Assembly: GCF_900102055.1 (NCBI RefSeq)
Contig: NZ_FNBA01000003.1
Coordinates: forward strand, 124,001 to 188,000
Source: Ulvibacter litoralis
GTDB taxonomy: Bacteria > Bacteroidota > Bacteroidia > Flavobacteriales > Flavobacteriaceae
Direction: 5' to 3'
DNA length: 64,000 bases
Shown here in pieces: positions 45,765 to 55,148 of the stretch; position 1 is the first letter of the stretch; each line of letters starts with the position of its first letter. The notes under the pieces were generated by a model. That model made no database searches. It was given only the letters and a program-made list of their open reading frames with translations, and was not told where the DNA came from. Made by a program: the position numbers and the translations under genes.

Positions 45765-47279
45765 TTAAATAAGTGAATTTCGATCCATTTCAGCAGGTTT
45801 TTCAACCCCCATAAGATGTAAAATAGTGGGAGCAATGTCTCCTAGTATCCCATTCGAAACTTTTTTGATTTCTGGATCTACAACAATCAAAGGCACTGGA
45901 TTGGTAGTGTGCGCTGTGTTTGGCGATCCGTCAGGATTTTGCATGGTTTCACTATTTCCGTGATCTGCTATGATTAAAGTAGTGTATCCGTTCTCGAGAG
46001 CGGCTTCAACAATGCTTTTTGCGCAAGAATCAACGGTTTCGCAGGCTTTAATGGCAGCAGACAATACACCTGTATGGCCTACCATGTCTGGATTCGCGAA
46101 ATTAAGACAAATAAAATCAGCCGATTTTGAGTTAATCTCAGGAATAATTTTGTCTCGTATATCGTACGCACTCATTTCAGGTTTCAAGTCGTAGGTCGCT
46201 ACTTTTGGAGAAGGACAAAGCAATCTTTTTTCACCTTCAAAAGGAGTTTCTCTTCCGCCATTGAAAAAGAACGTAACATGCGGGTATTTTTCAGTTTCGG
46301 CGATTCTAATTTGTGTTTTATGATTGTGTTCTAACACTTCGCCTAAAGTATTGGTAATATTTTCTTTGTTGTAAACGACATGAATCCCTTTGTAAGAATC
46401 GTTGTAATTTGTGAGCGTTACAAAATAAAGAGGAATCGTTTTCATTCCGAAGTCAGGATAGTCTTTCTGCGTTATTACTTCGGTAAGTTGTCTTCCTCGA
46501 TCGGTACGGAAGTTGAAGAAAATTACGACATCATCTTCAGCAATCGTAGCAATGGGTTCATTATTTTCAGTAATAACGATAGGTTCAATAAACTCATCAT
46601 AGACTCCATTCGCATAACTTTCTTCGATGCTCTTTACAGCATCTACCGAGTTACTTCCCTTTCCGAAGACCAACAAATCGTACACTTTTTTAACACGTTC
46701 CCATCGTTTGTCACGATCCATCGCAAAATAACGTCCCACAACAGAAGCTACTTTTCCTGTGGTTTTTGCCATGTGCTCTTGTAAAGCAGCAATATGTCCA
46801 GCACCCGATTTTGGATCTACATCACGACCATCGGTAAAGGCGTGTACAAATACATTTTCCAAGCCTTCGTTGTGTGCTGCGGTAAGGAGTCCTTTTAAAT
46901 GATTGATGTGCGAATGTACACCACCATCAGAAACCAAACCTAAGAAGTGAATCTTTTTATTGTGGGCTTTGGCATGCGCAAATGCTTTTTCTAAAACTGG
47001 TTCGGTGTGTAACGTATTATTTTGAACGGCCAGATTAATTTTAGCTAAATCTTGATATACAATTCGGCCCGCACCAAGGTTCATATGTCCTACTTCGCTA
47101 TTTCCCATTTGTCCTTCTGGAAGACCAACATTCATGCCGTGGGTAAGCAACTGTGCGTTTGGATATTTAGTGTATAAAGAATCTATAAAAGGCGTGTTTG
47201 CCTGAGCAACGGCTGAAACGGAAGGGTCTTGGGTAACTCCCCAGCCATCTAAAATTAATAAAAGGACTTTCTTGTTCAT
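45765..47279 (-). CDS. gpmI: 2,3-bisphosphoglycerate-independent phosphoglycerate mutase
   Basis: The 504-residue enzyme has the metal site Asp11 in LILDGWG, the phosphorylated Ser61 in GNSEVGHMNLGAGR, DGRDVDPKS near 150 and the C-terminal IADHGNSE motif of the alkaline phosphatase superfamily. It interconverts 3- and 2-phosphoglycerate in glycolysis. Its -7 element lies only four bases before the ATG, so the transcript is probably leaderless. Confidence 0.97.
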   Translation of the reverse strand: MNKKVLLLILDGWGVTQDPSVSAVAQANTPFIDSLYTKYPNAQLLTHGMNVGLPEGQMGNSEVGHMNLGAGRIVYQDLAKINLAVQNNTLHTEPVLEKAFAHAKAHNKKIHFLGLVSDGGVHSHINHLKGLLTAAHNEGLENVFVHAFTDGRDVDPKSGAGHIAALQEHMAKTTGKVASVVGRYFAMDRDKRWERVKKVYDLLVFGKGSNSVDAVKSIEESYANGVYDEFIEPIVITENNEPIATIAEDDVVIFFNFRTDRGRQLTEVITQKDYPDFGMKTIPLYFVTLTNYNDSYKGIHVVYNKENITNTLGEVLEHNHKTQIRIAETEKYPHVTFFFNGGRETPFEGEKRLLCPSPKVATYDLKPEMSAYDIRDKIIPEINSKSADFICLNFANPDMVGHTGVLSAAIKACETVDSCAKSIVEAALENGYTTLIIADHGNSETMQNPDGSPNTAHTTNPVPLIVVDPEIKKVSNGILGDIAPTILHLMGVEKPAEMDRNSLI

Positions 47280-47283
47280 TACA

Positions 47284-47291
47284 CAAAGGTA
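47284..47291 (-). promoter_or_regulatory. -7 promoter element of gpmI (leaderless type)
   Basis: The minus strand reads TACCTTTG followed by four bases and the ATG. Transcription from this element would start at or within a base or two of the start codon. Confidence 0.6.
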
Positions 47292-47348
47292 CTAACTCTG
47301 CTCTTGAAATTTAAATTTATGGTGTTATTGTCTCGTTAAGAATATGGT

Positions 47349-48110
47349 TTATCCTCCATATTTTACAATAGAAGCTTCAATATTTTCAATACGATTGTCG
47401 GGATCTGGATGTGTGCTTTGAAATTCGGGAACATTACTAGGACCCGCAGCGGCTTTTAAAATTTCCATTACGCCTATCATTTCTCGTGGATTGTACCCAG
47501 ATTTTATCATAAAACGAACGCCTAAATCGTCGCTTTCAAGTTCGTCGCCACGACCGTTTCCAAGCAATACATTTTGACCAATTCCAGAAACCAATCCGCC
47601 AGCATCTGCACCTACAGAAGCACCTTGAGAAACCGTTTGCCAAAACTCAGTATTTGCGATTCGCTCGGCAGAGTGACGTCCTAAAACATGTCCAATTTCG
47701 TGCCCTAAAACCCCTGCTAACTGATCTTCATTTTCAAGTTTAGAAAACAATGCGTAGGTAATAAATATTTGTCCGCCAGGTAAGGCAAACGCATTAATTG
47801 TATTTGGATCTGCCAATAAATGGAACTCGTATTGGTACGGAGTGTCTCTCGCAGCACTGCTCGAAACCAATTTATTTCCCACCATATCTACATAGGCTTG
47901 CATTTTTTGATCTGGATATAAGCCCCCATATTCTTGTGCCATTTGCGGCGCACTTTGTAGTCCGATAGCAATTTCTTCTTCAGGACTCAGCGAGATGACT
48001 TGTTCTTTTCCAGTATATGGATTCTCTACAGTATTGGCGCATTTTTTAAAAAAGGCAAATGCTACAATAGCAAGACCAATTAAGATTCTGATTTTCCAGC
48101 TACTTCTCAT
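47349..48110 (-). CDS. M48-family metallopeptidase
   Basis: The 253-residue protein has an N-terminal membrane anchor (about 8-22, with Cys24 just after it), and an M48C-type catalytic domain: HEIGH at 137-141 and the third zinc ligand Glu192 in ESDDLG. It should act as a zinc protease in the periplasm, probably in quality control of envelope proteins like BepA/LoiP. It lies between gpmI and the M15 peptidase on the same strand. Confidence 0.9.
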   Translation of the reverse strand: MRSSWKIRILIGLAIVAFAFFKKCANTVENPYTGKEQVISLSPEEEIAIGLQSAPQMAQEYGGLYPDQKMQAYVDMVGNKLVSSSAARDTPYQYEFHLLADPNTINAFALPGGQIFITYALFSKLENEDQLAGVLGHEIGHVLGRHSAERIANTEFWQTVSQGASVGADAGGLVSGIGQNVLLGNGRGDELESDDLGVRFMIKSGYNPREMIGVMEILKAAAGPSNVPEFQSTHPDPDNRIENIEASIVKYGG

Positions 48111-48142
48111 ACTGAATGTATTACGGTTAGGAACTAAAGTTA

Positions 48143-48886
48143 CTAAAGTAATTTGGGATTTATGTCTAAAATATTCTCGTCGCGGTATTTTTTGATAAAT
48201 GCTTCGGAAAAATATTCGTTGCCTAGAACATTTTCTTCTTTTAAGATAGAAGGAATGTCTAGTTTTTTATACTCCTGAAGCATAGGAACTGAAACAGGCG
48301 CGTAACTAAAATGCCAAGGCTCATATTTAAACCCTTTGCGATTGGCGTTGTCTGTATAAACTTCGTAAAACCCAAAAGAATTGGCGTGTATGTTGAGCCA
48401 GTCTTTAAGCTTGCAAAAAGGACCTTCGCCGTGAAATAATTCAGGTTGTAACACGCTTTTAGGTCTTGGTGATGCATTGGCATCAATAATATCGATGTCG
48501 GTACCCCAATGATGGCGAGACGTTCCTGGAATGGTAGAATATTCAATGATTTTCTGAATGGCTTCCGTAGGCGATAATCCCTGATTAGTAAAACGTTTGT
48601 ACTTGCCTTCAAAAATTTCTTTTTGCCGTTGAAAGCTACGGTACGCAGAAACGACTTCAATGTTGATGTTCTCTTTTGAAGCAGCACGTTTCATTTTCTG
48701 AAAAGCTTCAGAAGTGTCTCTGTGCATTTTTGAAGTATAGGTATTTCCAATAATATCGGAATTTCCTTTGCCAATAAGCTGGTTTCTTGTAAAACTTTGT
48801 TGCAAGGCTGCAAAAGTTAATTGCGGAATGCAACTCATTCCGAAGGCCGTTAAACTGCTAATTTTTATGAATTTATTTCTATTCAT
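48143..48886 (-). CDS. M15-family D-alanyl-D-alanine carboxypeptidase
   Basis: The 247-residue protein has a signal-like N-terminus (about 7-27) and the VanY-type zinc site: His125 and Asp132 in SRHHWGTDID, and the catalytic Glu189 with His192 in EPWH. AYRSFQRQ at about 81-88 is the conserved motif before it. It trims D-Ala from peptidoglycan stem peptides. It is divergent by 35 bases from the GNAT gene and 32 bases upstream of the M48 gene. Confidence 0.9.
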   Translation of the reverse strand: MNRNKFIKISSLTAFGMSCIPQLTFAALQQSFTRNQLIGKGNSDIIGNTYTSKMHRDTSEAFQKMKRAASKENINIEVVSAYRSFQRQKEIFEGKYKRFTNQGLSPTEAIQKIIEYSTIPGTSRHHWGTDIDIIDANASPRPKSVLQPELFHGEGPFCKLKDWLNIHANSFGFYEVYTDNANRKGFKYEPWHFSYAPVSVPMLQEYKKLDIPSILKEENVLGNEYFSEAFIKKYRDENILDINPKLL

Positions 48887-48921
48887 TTTATATCTTGTAA
48901 TGCTTTAAAATTACTATTATT

Positions 48922-49356
48922 TTGACAGAATCTACTATTACTTTTCGCATTATCCCACCTGAAGCAATTTTATGTATTGTTCCCTTTTTACAAAAATTGG
49001 GAGCGTATTCCGTTTCCGAAGAACTTTTAAACGAGCGCGTGTTAGAAATGGCACAGCAAAACCATGAGTGCATCGGTATTTACGAAGGAAACACTCATAT
49101 TGGTATCTGCGGAATGTGGTTTCAGACACGACATTACGCTGGAAAAAGTATGGAAGTAGATCACGTGTTTATTGAAGACACTTACCGAAACAAAGGAATC
49201 GGTAACTTACTTATGGAACATGTTTATACCTATGCGCGATCTAAAGATTGTAAATGGGTCGAGCTAAATGCGTATGTCTATAATTTTCCGTCGCACAAAT
49301 TTTACTACAATCAAGGATTTGTAGCAAAAGGCTATCATTTTGTAAAGACGCTTTAA
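48922..49356 (+). CDS. GNAT-family N-acetyltransferase
   Basis: The 144-residue protein has the acetyl-CoA loop RNKGIGNLLM around 93-102 and the C-terminal FYYNQGFV strand-helix of GNAT enzymes. The start is TTG at 48922, as the first ATG is too far inside the fold. The acceptor cannot be told. Its last four bases overlap the opposing pepE gene. Confidence 0.85.
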   Translation: MTESTITFRIIPPEAILCIVPFLQKLGAYSVSEELLNERVLEMAQQNHECIGIYEGNTHIGICGMWFQTRHYAGKSMEVDHVFIEDTYRNKGIGNLLMEHVYTYARSKDCKWVELNAYVYNFPSHKFYYNQGFVAKGYHFVKTL

Positions 49357-50057
49357 AAGTGACTTAGCGAAGTGCCAGTTTGGATTTCGTACGGGTCTTC
49401 GTCTTGTTCAAAAACACGTGCCGATGGAATACCTCTTAACGTAATGTCGTCTCCTTTTACTTCTAACCAGCTTCCTTCTCGAAGTCCGATTATAGGGGCT
49501 GAATTTTGTGTGTGATATTCTTTAATTCGGGTTTCTCGTGTTTCGCCCATGTGTTTAATGCCTGGAATAGGGTCTAAATAATGCGGATTTATATTAAATG
49601 GAATCGCACCCAATGTTTTAAACGAAGGAGGATACACTATAGGCATGTCGTTTGTGGTCTGCATGGTCAGTCCGCAAATATTACTTCCAGCGCTGGTTCC
49701 TAAGTATGGAAGTCCTTTGTAAATAGCTTCTCGAAGCGGTTGCATAATTCTATTTGAATACAATTGCGATACCAAAACAAAGGTGTTTCCACCGCCTGTA
49801 AAAACACCTTTTGCGTGTTGTATGGCCTCCACAGGATTTTCGAACGTATGAATGCCTCTTACTTTTTTGTTTATTTTTTTAAATACTTCGGAAGTTTTTT
49901 CGGTGTAGTGATCGTGGGATATTCCGCCAGGGCGTGCGTAGGGAATAAAAATAATTTCGTCAGTTTCTGCGAATAAATCAGACACGGTTTCTAAAAGATA
50001 ATCAAGGTAAGTTCCGCCATAAATGGTCGAGGTACTAGCAACAATAAGATTTTTCAT
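49353..50057 (-). CDS. pepE: Dipeptidase E (peptidase family S51)
   Basis: The 234-residue cytoplasmic enzyme has the nucleophile Ser122 in GTSAGSN, FTGGGNTF near 87-93, and the C-terminal GLREGSWL segment. It cleaves dipeptides starting with Asp. It is a single gene, tail to tail with the GNAT gene. Confidence 0.93.
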   Translation of the reverse strand: MKNLIVASTSTIYGGTYLDYLLETVSDLFAETDEIIFIPYARPGGISHDHYTEKTSEVFKKINKKVRGIHTFENPVEAIQHAKGVFTGGGNTFVLVSQLYSNRIMQPLREAIYKGLPYLGTSAGSNICGLTMQTTNDMPIVYPPSFKTLGAIPFNINPHYLDPIPGIKHMGETRETRIKEYHTQNSAPIIGLREGSWLEVKGDDITLRGIPSARVFEQDEDPYEIQTGTSLSHF

Positions 50058-50131
50058 CGAGCATATAGTTTAAAGTGTAAATTTAACAATTGTACTAGTA
50101 TTTGTTGTGATTTCTCTAAGAAAACAAAGTG

Positions 50132-50139
50132 TATATTTA
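50132..50139 (+). promoter_or_regulatory. Near-consensus -7 element four bases before a start codon
   Basis: TATATTTA differs from TAnnTTTG only in the last base and is separated from the ATG at 50144 by four bases, the same spacing as gpmI and tatA. Confidence 0.4.
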
Positions 50140-50143
50140 TAGA

Positions 50144-51028
50144 ATGGGAAAAAAACTACTACTAACCTTATTAATTTGCCTTCCACTTAGCCTTCTTTCG
50201 CAAGAAATTGAACGTGTTAAAATTACAGGAAAAATAAAAGCAGCTTTGGCCGAAGATGTTGAAGGAGTTTCAATTTATAATGTTTCCTCTCAAAAGGGAA
50301 TCATTACCGACGAACAAGGGAATTTTGAAATTGAAGTAGCAGAAAACGACCGACTTTCCATAACTGCCTTACAGTTTAGCACCTTTACAATTGTAGTGGA
50401 CAAGAGTGTTATCGAAGATAAAAAAATAGGTATTTACCTAAACCCCGTTGTAAATCAGTTGGAAGAAGTTATTGTACGGCAGTATGATTTGTCGGGCGAT
50501 ATTGTAGTTGATGTAAGCAAAATTAAAACGGCAAATGTGGTTCCCGATATGGATTTATCATTCGAGACACTTGAGTTTGATTACGAGTTTACAATTGATA
50601 AATTTAGTTCTATTAAAGGAAATAACGCCCACGATGCTTTTCATAACGGACAAGAACAATACGGTGGGGATTTAATAGGGTTGGTTGGAGATATAATTTT
50701 AAAGGCGTTTCTTCCGAAGCGAAAAAATAAAAAAACGGTAAGCGCTCAATTCAACGATGCTGTTTTTAGTGCGTTAATGCCTATTGAAAAAAGCAGAGGA
50801 ACTATTATTACTTCTGAAAGAGAGGCTATAACAGCAGGTTTACGAGATCGTTTTACAAATAAGTATATTTCTGAAACATTTGGTATTGCTGAAGATAACG
50901 TAAACGATTTCCTCCTTTATGTAGAAGAGCATGGGATGCAAAAGGAATTGTTGTTTGAAGGGAACGAAATTGAATTACTAGAATTTTTATTCCAAAAAAG
51001 TGAAGCTTATAAAAAGCAAGGTGAATAG
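50144..51028 (+). CDS. CarboxypepD_reg-like secreted protein, copy 1
   Basis: The protein has 294 residues from the ATG at 50144; an in-frame GTG at 50129 overlaps the promoter element and would spoil the signal peptide (MGKKLLLTLLICLPLSLLSQ). Residues 25-110 form a carboxypeptidase regulatory-like beta-sandwich domain (ALAEDVEGVSIYNVSSQKG, ITDEQGNFEIEV). The C-terminal part (about 125-294) is an unnamed helical domain ending in a segment that is also found in the next gene. In TonB-dependent systems such domains precede a barrel, but no barrel is present here. Function unknown. Confidence 0.75.
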   Translation: MGKKLLLTLLICLPLSLLSQEIERVKITGKIKAALAEDVEGVSIYNVSSQKGIITDEQGNFEIEVAENDRLSITALQFSTFTIVVDKSVIEDKKIGIYLNPVVNQLEEVIVRQYDLSGDIVVDVSKIKTANVVPDMDLSFETLEFDYEFTIDKFSSIKGNNAHDAFHNGQEQYGGDLIGLVGDIILKAFLPKRKNKKTVSAQFNDAVFSALMPIEKSRGTIITSEREAITAGLRDRFTNKYISETFGIAEDNVNDFLLYVEEHGMQKELLFEGNEIELLEFLFQKSEAYKKQGE

Positions 51029-51791
51029 GTTTTTAATAGGGGCTTTGTGTAGCCTTTTTGGATGTTTTTCAACGCTCTTAGCACAAGAGTTAGAACTTCA
51101 GGGAACCGTAACAAATACAAAAGATGTTGAAGGAATTCATATCCTTAACACAACCTCTCGGTACAATGCAATTACCAATCAAGAAGGAGCTTTTTCTATT
51201 TATGCAAACAAGCAGGATACCTTGTTTTTTTCTTCGGTAAGTTACCATCCAACAAAAGTAGTGGTCACGGACGAAATTATTGAAACAGGAACATTAACAG
51301 TTACGCTCAAAGAATTGATTAATGAATTGGATGAGGTCTTCTTAGGGCCTAATTTATCGGGAAATATCGAGACCGATTTAAAAAATATTAAAACCAAAAA
51401 ATTACTAAACTTTGACGATGTGGGCATTCCAGGATTTAAAGGTAAACCCGAAGAGAAAATCGTGCCTGTAGTTCCGTATTTGGGACTCGCTACCGCGGTA
51501 GATTTGGAAGCGATGTACAAGCATTTGAGCGGTTATTATAAAAAACTACGACTGAAACGTAAATGGGAAGATCAAAATGCAACGGTCGCAAACATTATTC
51601 ATCAATACGGTTTGGCTTTTTTTAGAGAAGCGTATGCTATTCCAGAAAATAGAGTGTATGATTTTTTACTTTATTGCATTGATACCTCTGAATTAGTAAA
51701 CGACTATAAAAATGAAAATTTTGCGGGAGTTTTAGATGTCTTCAAAACAAAAAGTAAAGTGTATGTATCGCGATTAACTCAAACAGAATAG
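51021..51791 (+). CDS. CarboxypepD_reg-like secreted protein, copy 2
   Basis: The protein has about 256 residues from the GTG at 51021, which overlaps the end of copy 1 by eight bases; an in-frame GTG at 51000 is the alternative, but the later start gives the better signal peptide (NRFLIGALCSLFGCFSTLLAQ). A regulatory-like domain follows (VEGIHILNTTSRYNAITNQEG), then a region related to copy 1, most clearly AIPENRVYDFLLYC against GIAEDNVNDFLLYV. The pair is a tandem paralogue set in one operon. Function unknown. Confidence 0.72.
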   Translation: MNRFLIGALCSLFGCFSTLLAQELELQGTVTNTKDVEGIHILNTTSRYNAITNQEGAFSIYANKQDTLFFSSVSYHPTKVVVTDEIIETGTLTVTLKELINELDEVFLGPNLSGNIETDLKNIKTKKLLNFDDVGIPGFKGKPEEKIVPVVPYLGLATAVDLEAMYKHLSGYYKKLRLKRKWEDQNATVANIIHQYGLAFFREAYAIPENRVYDFLLYCIDTSELVNDYKNENFAGVLDVFKTKSKVYVSRLTQTE

Positions 51792-51799
51792 TATTTTTG
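51792..51799 (+). promoter_or_regulatory. -7 promoter element of the DUF6702 gene
   Basis: TATTTTTG begins one base after the preceding stop codon and lies 52 bases before the ATG at 51852. Confidence 0.45.
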
Positions 51800-51851
51800 T
51801 AACAACAACCTCAAAAAAGCGACTTACATTACTTATAATTCAAAACCCAGT

Positions 51852-52355
51852 ATGAAATTTATCAAATTAGCCTTTTTACCCTTGCTTTTTTTAGTAATTA
51901 CGGGTGCTACGGCACATAAATTCTATGTGAGTATTACAAAAATTGAATATGTTGCTGAAAAGGAGTCGATTCAGATTATTACGCAGCTGTTTGTAGATGA
52001 TATCGAACAAACCCTTCGGAAGCGTTACAGAAAAGATGTTTCTTTAGGAACCAAAAAAGAAACTGAAGCAGACGCAAAATTGTTAAAAGAGTATATTCTT
52101 CAGAAATTAACAATTAAAGTCAATGGAAAACCTGTCGTCTTACATTATCTAGGAAAAGAATATGAAAACGATTTGGTGAAATCGTATATCGAAATTACTG
52201 GAATTAAGGAGTTTAAAGAAATAGAAGTTGAGAATAAAGTATTAATGGATGTTTTTGAAGAACAACAAAATATTATTCATTTGAAGTCAAAAGACCATCG
52301 AAGAAGCTTAATTCTAGACAGTGATAATCCTAAAGGATTGTTAAATTTTGATTAA
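51852..52355 (+). CDS. DUF6702-family periplasmic protein
   Basis: The 167-residue protein has a signal peptide (to TA, residue 21), then HKFYVSITKIEY and the IITQLFVDDIEQTLRKRY segment that mark DUF6702. It is probably a small beta-rich periplasmic protein; function unknown. It is followed 67 bases later by an M1 peptidase, a pairing I have seen in other Flavobacteria. Confidence 0.82.
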   Translation: MKFIKLAFLPLLFLVITGATAHKFYVSITKIEYVAEKESIQIITQLFVDDIEQTLRKRYRKDVSLGTKKETEADAKLLKEYILQKLTIKVNGKPVVLHYLGKEYENDLVKSYIEITGIKEFKEIEVENKVLMDVFEEQQNIIHLKSKDHRRSLILDSDNPKGLLNFD

Positions 52356-52422
52356 ATAAATAAGAAAGCCTTAATAAAAACTATTTTTAACCTTCAATTA
52401 ATTATAAATCCCAACAAACATT

Positions 52423-54726
52423 ATGAAATTAATTAAATGTCTGTCTTTAGTTGCCTTGTTTCTTTTTGCAGGAACAGTGTCTGCTCAGGATGAAACGACT
52501 CCAGCCCGTAAACCTGGACACAAAAATGAAAACCGTTTCAAACAAATGTATGAAGAGTTTTCTACTCCTAACACATACCGTTCTGCAAGTGGTGCTCCAG
52601 GACCAGATTATTACCAACAGCAAGCAGATTATGTAATGGATATTGTGTTGGATGATAAAAACACAAAATTAAGTGGGTACGAAACAATTACCTATACCAA
52701 TAACTCACCTGACGAATTAGAATATCTATGGGTTCAGTTAGATCAAAACGTACGATCTAAAGATTCAAAAACTCCTTTAATTGAGGGTAGTGGTGCCGCT
52801 CCAGCGGATATGGCATCAAGTTTTGTGGGAACCTACATGGGAAGCCCTTTTGATGGTGGTTTCAATATTGAAATGGTGAAAGATTCGAAAGGTGGAAATT
52901 TACCCTACACGATTAATCAAACAATGATGCGTGTTGAAATGCCTAAAAACTTAAAGCCAGGCGAAAAATTTGTATTTTCTATTAAATGGTGGTACAATGT
53001 TAATAATCACGTTATAAACCGTGCTCGTAGTGGGTACGAAAAGTTTGACGACGGTAATAATGGGTATGTAATTGCTCAGTTTTATCCAAGAATGGCGGTG
53101 TATAATGATGTAGAAGGATGGCAAAATAGTCAGTTTTGGGGACGTGATGAGTTTGCTTTACCCTTCGGAAGCTTTGAAGTAAACATTACAGTTCCTTCAG
53201 ACCATATATTAGACGGTACAGGAGAGCTTCAGAATAGAAAAGAAGTATTTAGTAAAGAAATGATGAATAGATACAATGAGGCTAAAAAATCGTACGATAA
53301 GCCTGTAATAATTGTATCTCAAGAAGAAGCGGAAGCAGCTTCTAAAGGATTTGAAAATTCAACAAAAACATGGAAATTAAAAGCAGACTTCGTTCGTGAT
53401 TTTGCTTTTGCTTCATCAAGACGATTTATTTGGGATATGATGGCTGTTAAAATTGGAGGAAAAGATGTGATGGCAGTTTCTATGTATCCGCCAGAAGGAA
53501 ATCCACTTTGGGAAGACTATTCAACAAAAGCAGTGGCGAGTACGCTTAAATCATTCTCTAGAATGACATTTGATTATCCTTACAGTAAAGCAATTTCAGT
53601 ACACTCTAAAAATCAAGGGATGGAATATCCAATGATTTGCTGGAACTACGGAAGACCAGATAAAGATGGAAATTATAGCGATCGTGTAAAATACGGAATG
53701 ATAAGTGTAATTATTCACGAAGTAGGACACAACTTCTTCCCTATGATTGTAAATAGTGACGAGCGTCAATGGACGTGGATGGATGAAGGGTTAAATACCT
53801 TTACACAATATGTAGCAGAGCAAGATTTTGGAAGATGGTATCCTGATGCTATTGCTCCTAACAAAGCATACCCGTCTCGAAGAGGACCTGCAAATAAAAT
53901 TATAGATTACATGGCAGGCGATCAAGACCAAATGGCGCCTATTATGACCAAAGGTTTAAATACCTATAATTTTGGAGCGAATGCATATTCTAAGCCAGCC
54001 ACAGGATTAAATATTTTACGCGAAACAATTATGGGGCGCGAATTATTCGACTACGCATTTAAAACCTACGCACAACGTTGGATGTTTAAACACCCAACTC
54101 CAGAAGACTTTTTCAGAACGATGGAAGATGCTTCAGCAGTAGATTTAGATTGGTTTTGGAGAGCTTGGTTTTACACAACAGATTATACTGATATTGGTGT
54201 AAAAGAAGTAAATAAGTACTATGTAACCTCAAAAATGAACAAAGAAGTTCGTGAAATGATGGAAGCAAGAGGAATGAAAGAAAGCGATTTGCCACCATTG
54301 GTGTATATGGTTTCTGAAGATAGCGAAGACTTTGAAGAAAGCATGCGTTCTTCATCTTTAAGTGATGTTACGACATTACAAGAATACATTATGGATAATA
54401 TTCCAGCAGATGAAAGAGCAAACTTGAAAAACCCGAAGTATTTCTACGAAGTAGTTTTCGAAAAGCCAGGAGGAATTCCAATGCCTATTATTGCTGAATA
54501 TACCTACAGTGATGGTACTTCAAAAAGAGTTACCTATCCTGCTGAAATTTGGAGAAAAAATGATGTTTCTGTAGGAAAAGTAATTGCTTCGGAAAAGGAA
54601 ATTACTAAAATCATGGTAGATCCAGATGAAGAAACTGCAGATATTGATACTTCAAATAATAGCTGGCCAAGAACAAAGCAAGTGGGCGAATTCGACCAGT
54701 TTAAAAATAATATGAAAGGACAATAA
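52423..54726 (+). CDS. M1-family zinc metallopeptidase
   Basis: The 767-residue protein has a signal peptide (to SAQ, residue 22) and an M1 catalytic domain with HEVGH at 432-436 and the third ligand Glu455, exactly 18 residues after the motif, in WMDEGLNT. The exopeptidase GAMEN motif is changed to GMEYP (399-403). It should cleave peptides in the periplasm. There is no T9SS tail. It ends at a strong terminator. Confidence 0.92.
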   Translation: MKLIKCLSLVALFLFAGTVSAQDETTPARKPGHKNENRFKQMYEEFSTPNTYRSASGAPGPDYYQQQADYVMDIVLDDKNTKLSGYETITYTNNSPDELEYLWVQLDQNVRSKDSKTPLIEGSGAAPADMASSFVGTYMGSPFDGGFNIEMVKDSKGGNLPYTINQTMMRVEMPKNLKPGEKFVFSIKWWYNVNNHVINRARSGYEKFDDGNNGYVIAQFYPRMAVYNDVEGWQNSQFWGRDEFALPFGSFEVNITVPSDHILDGTGELQNRKEVFSKEMMNRYNEAKKSYDKPVIIVSQEEAEAASKGFENSTKTWKLKADFVRDFAFASSRRFIWDMMAVKIGGKDVMAVSMYPPEGNPLWEDYSTKAVASTLKSFSRMTFDYPYSKAISVHSKNQGMEYPMICWNYGRPDKDGNYSDRVKYGMISVIIHEVGHNFFPMIVNSDERQWTWMDEGLNTFTQYVAEQDFGRWYPDAIAPNKAYPSRRGPANKIIDYMAGDQDQMAPIMTKGLNTYNFGANAYSKPATGLNILRETIMGRELFDYAFKTYAQRWMFKHPTPEDFFRTMEDASAVDLDWFWRAWFYTTDYTDIGVKEVNKYYVTSKMNKEVREMMEARGMKESDLPPLVYMVSEDSEDFEESMRSSSLSDVTTLQEYIMDNIPADERANLKNPKYFYEVVFEKPGGIPMPIIAEYTYSDGTSKRVTYPAEIWRKNDVSVGKVIASEKEITKIMVDPDEETADIDTSNNSWPRTKQVGEFDQFKNNMKGQ

Positions 54727-54744
54727 ACCGTTCTAAAATACCTT

Positions 54745-54777
54745 AAAAAAACCCTGTTCAGTAGAGCAGGGTTTTTT
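54745..54777 (+). terminator. Terminator of the M1 peptidase gene
   Basis: CCCTGTTC/GAGCAGGG with a four-base loop and flanking A-run and six T. Confidence 0.88.
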
Positions 54778-54836
54778 GGTTTAAAAGGAATGCTAAAAAA
54801 TATACAACACATGTACAATTACTCACAACACATAAG

Positions 54837-54844
54837 TATATTTG
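54837..54844 (+). promoter_or_regulatory. -7 promoter element of tatA (leaderless type)
   Basis: TATATTTG matches the consensus, and only four bases (CAAT) separate it from the ATG at 54849. The transcript is probably leaderless. Confidence 0.6.
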
Positions 54845-54848
54845 CAAT

Positions 54849-55148
54849 ATGATTTCGCAAGTTATATTCTTATTTATTAGTGGTGCAGAAATTGGATTTA
54901 TCCTTTTTATTGTGCTCTTGGTTTTTGGCGCCGATAAAGTGCCCGAGATTGCTCGTGGTTTAGGAAAAGGAATGCGTCAAATTAAAGATGCTACCGACGA
55001 AATTAAAGGTGAAATTACCAAAAGTGCCAAAAAAAATGAGATCGATTTAGATTTCACCAAAGACATTCGAAAAGAGATTGAAGGTATTAAAGACGGTATT
55101 AAAGAAGATATAGATGAGGTTACAGGACCTATAAAAAGAAAAGAATAA
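54849..55148 (+). CDS. tatA: Twin-arginine translocase subunit TatA
   Basis: The 99-residue protein has one membrane helix (about 14-28), the FGADKVPEIARGLGKG hinge and amphipathic helix of TatA/TatE, and a charged Lys/Glu-rich tail. It forms the membrane-passing component of the Tat system for folded proteins. Its TAA overlaps the next start (TAATG). The tatC gene is not in the window. Confidence 0.92.
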   Translation: MISQVIFLFISGAEIGFILFIVLLVFGADKVPEIARGLGKGMRQIKDATDEIKGEITKSAKKNEIDLDFTKDIRKEIEGIKDGIKEDIDEVTGPIKRKE

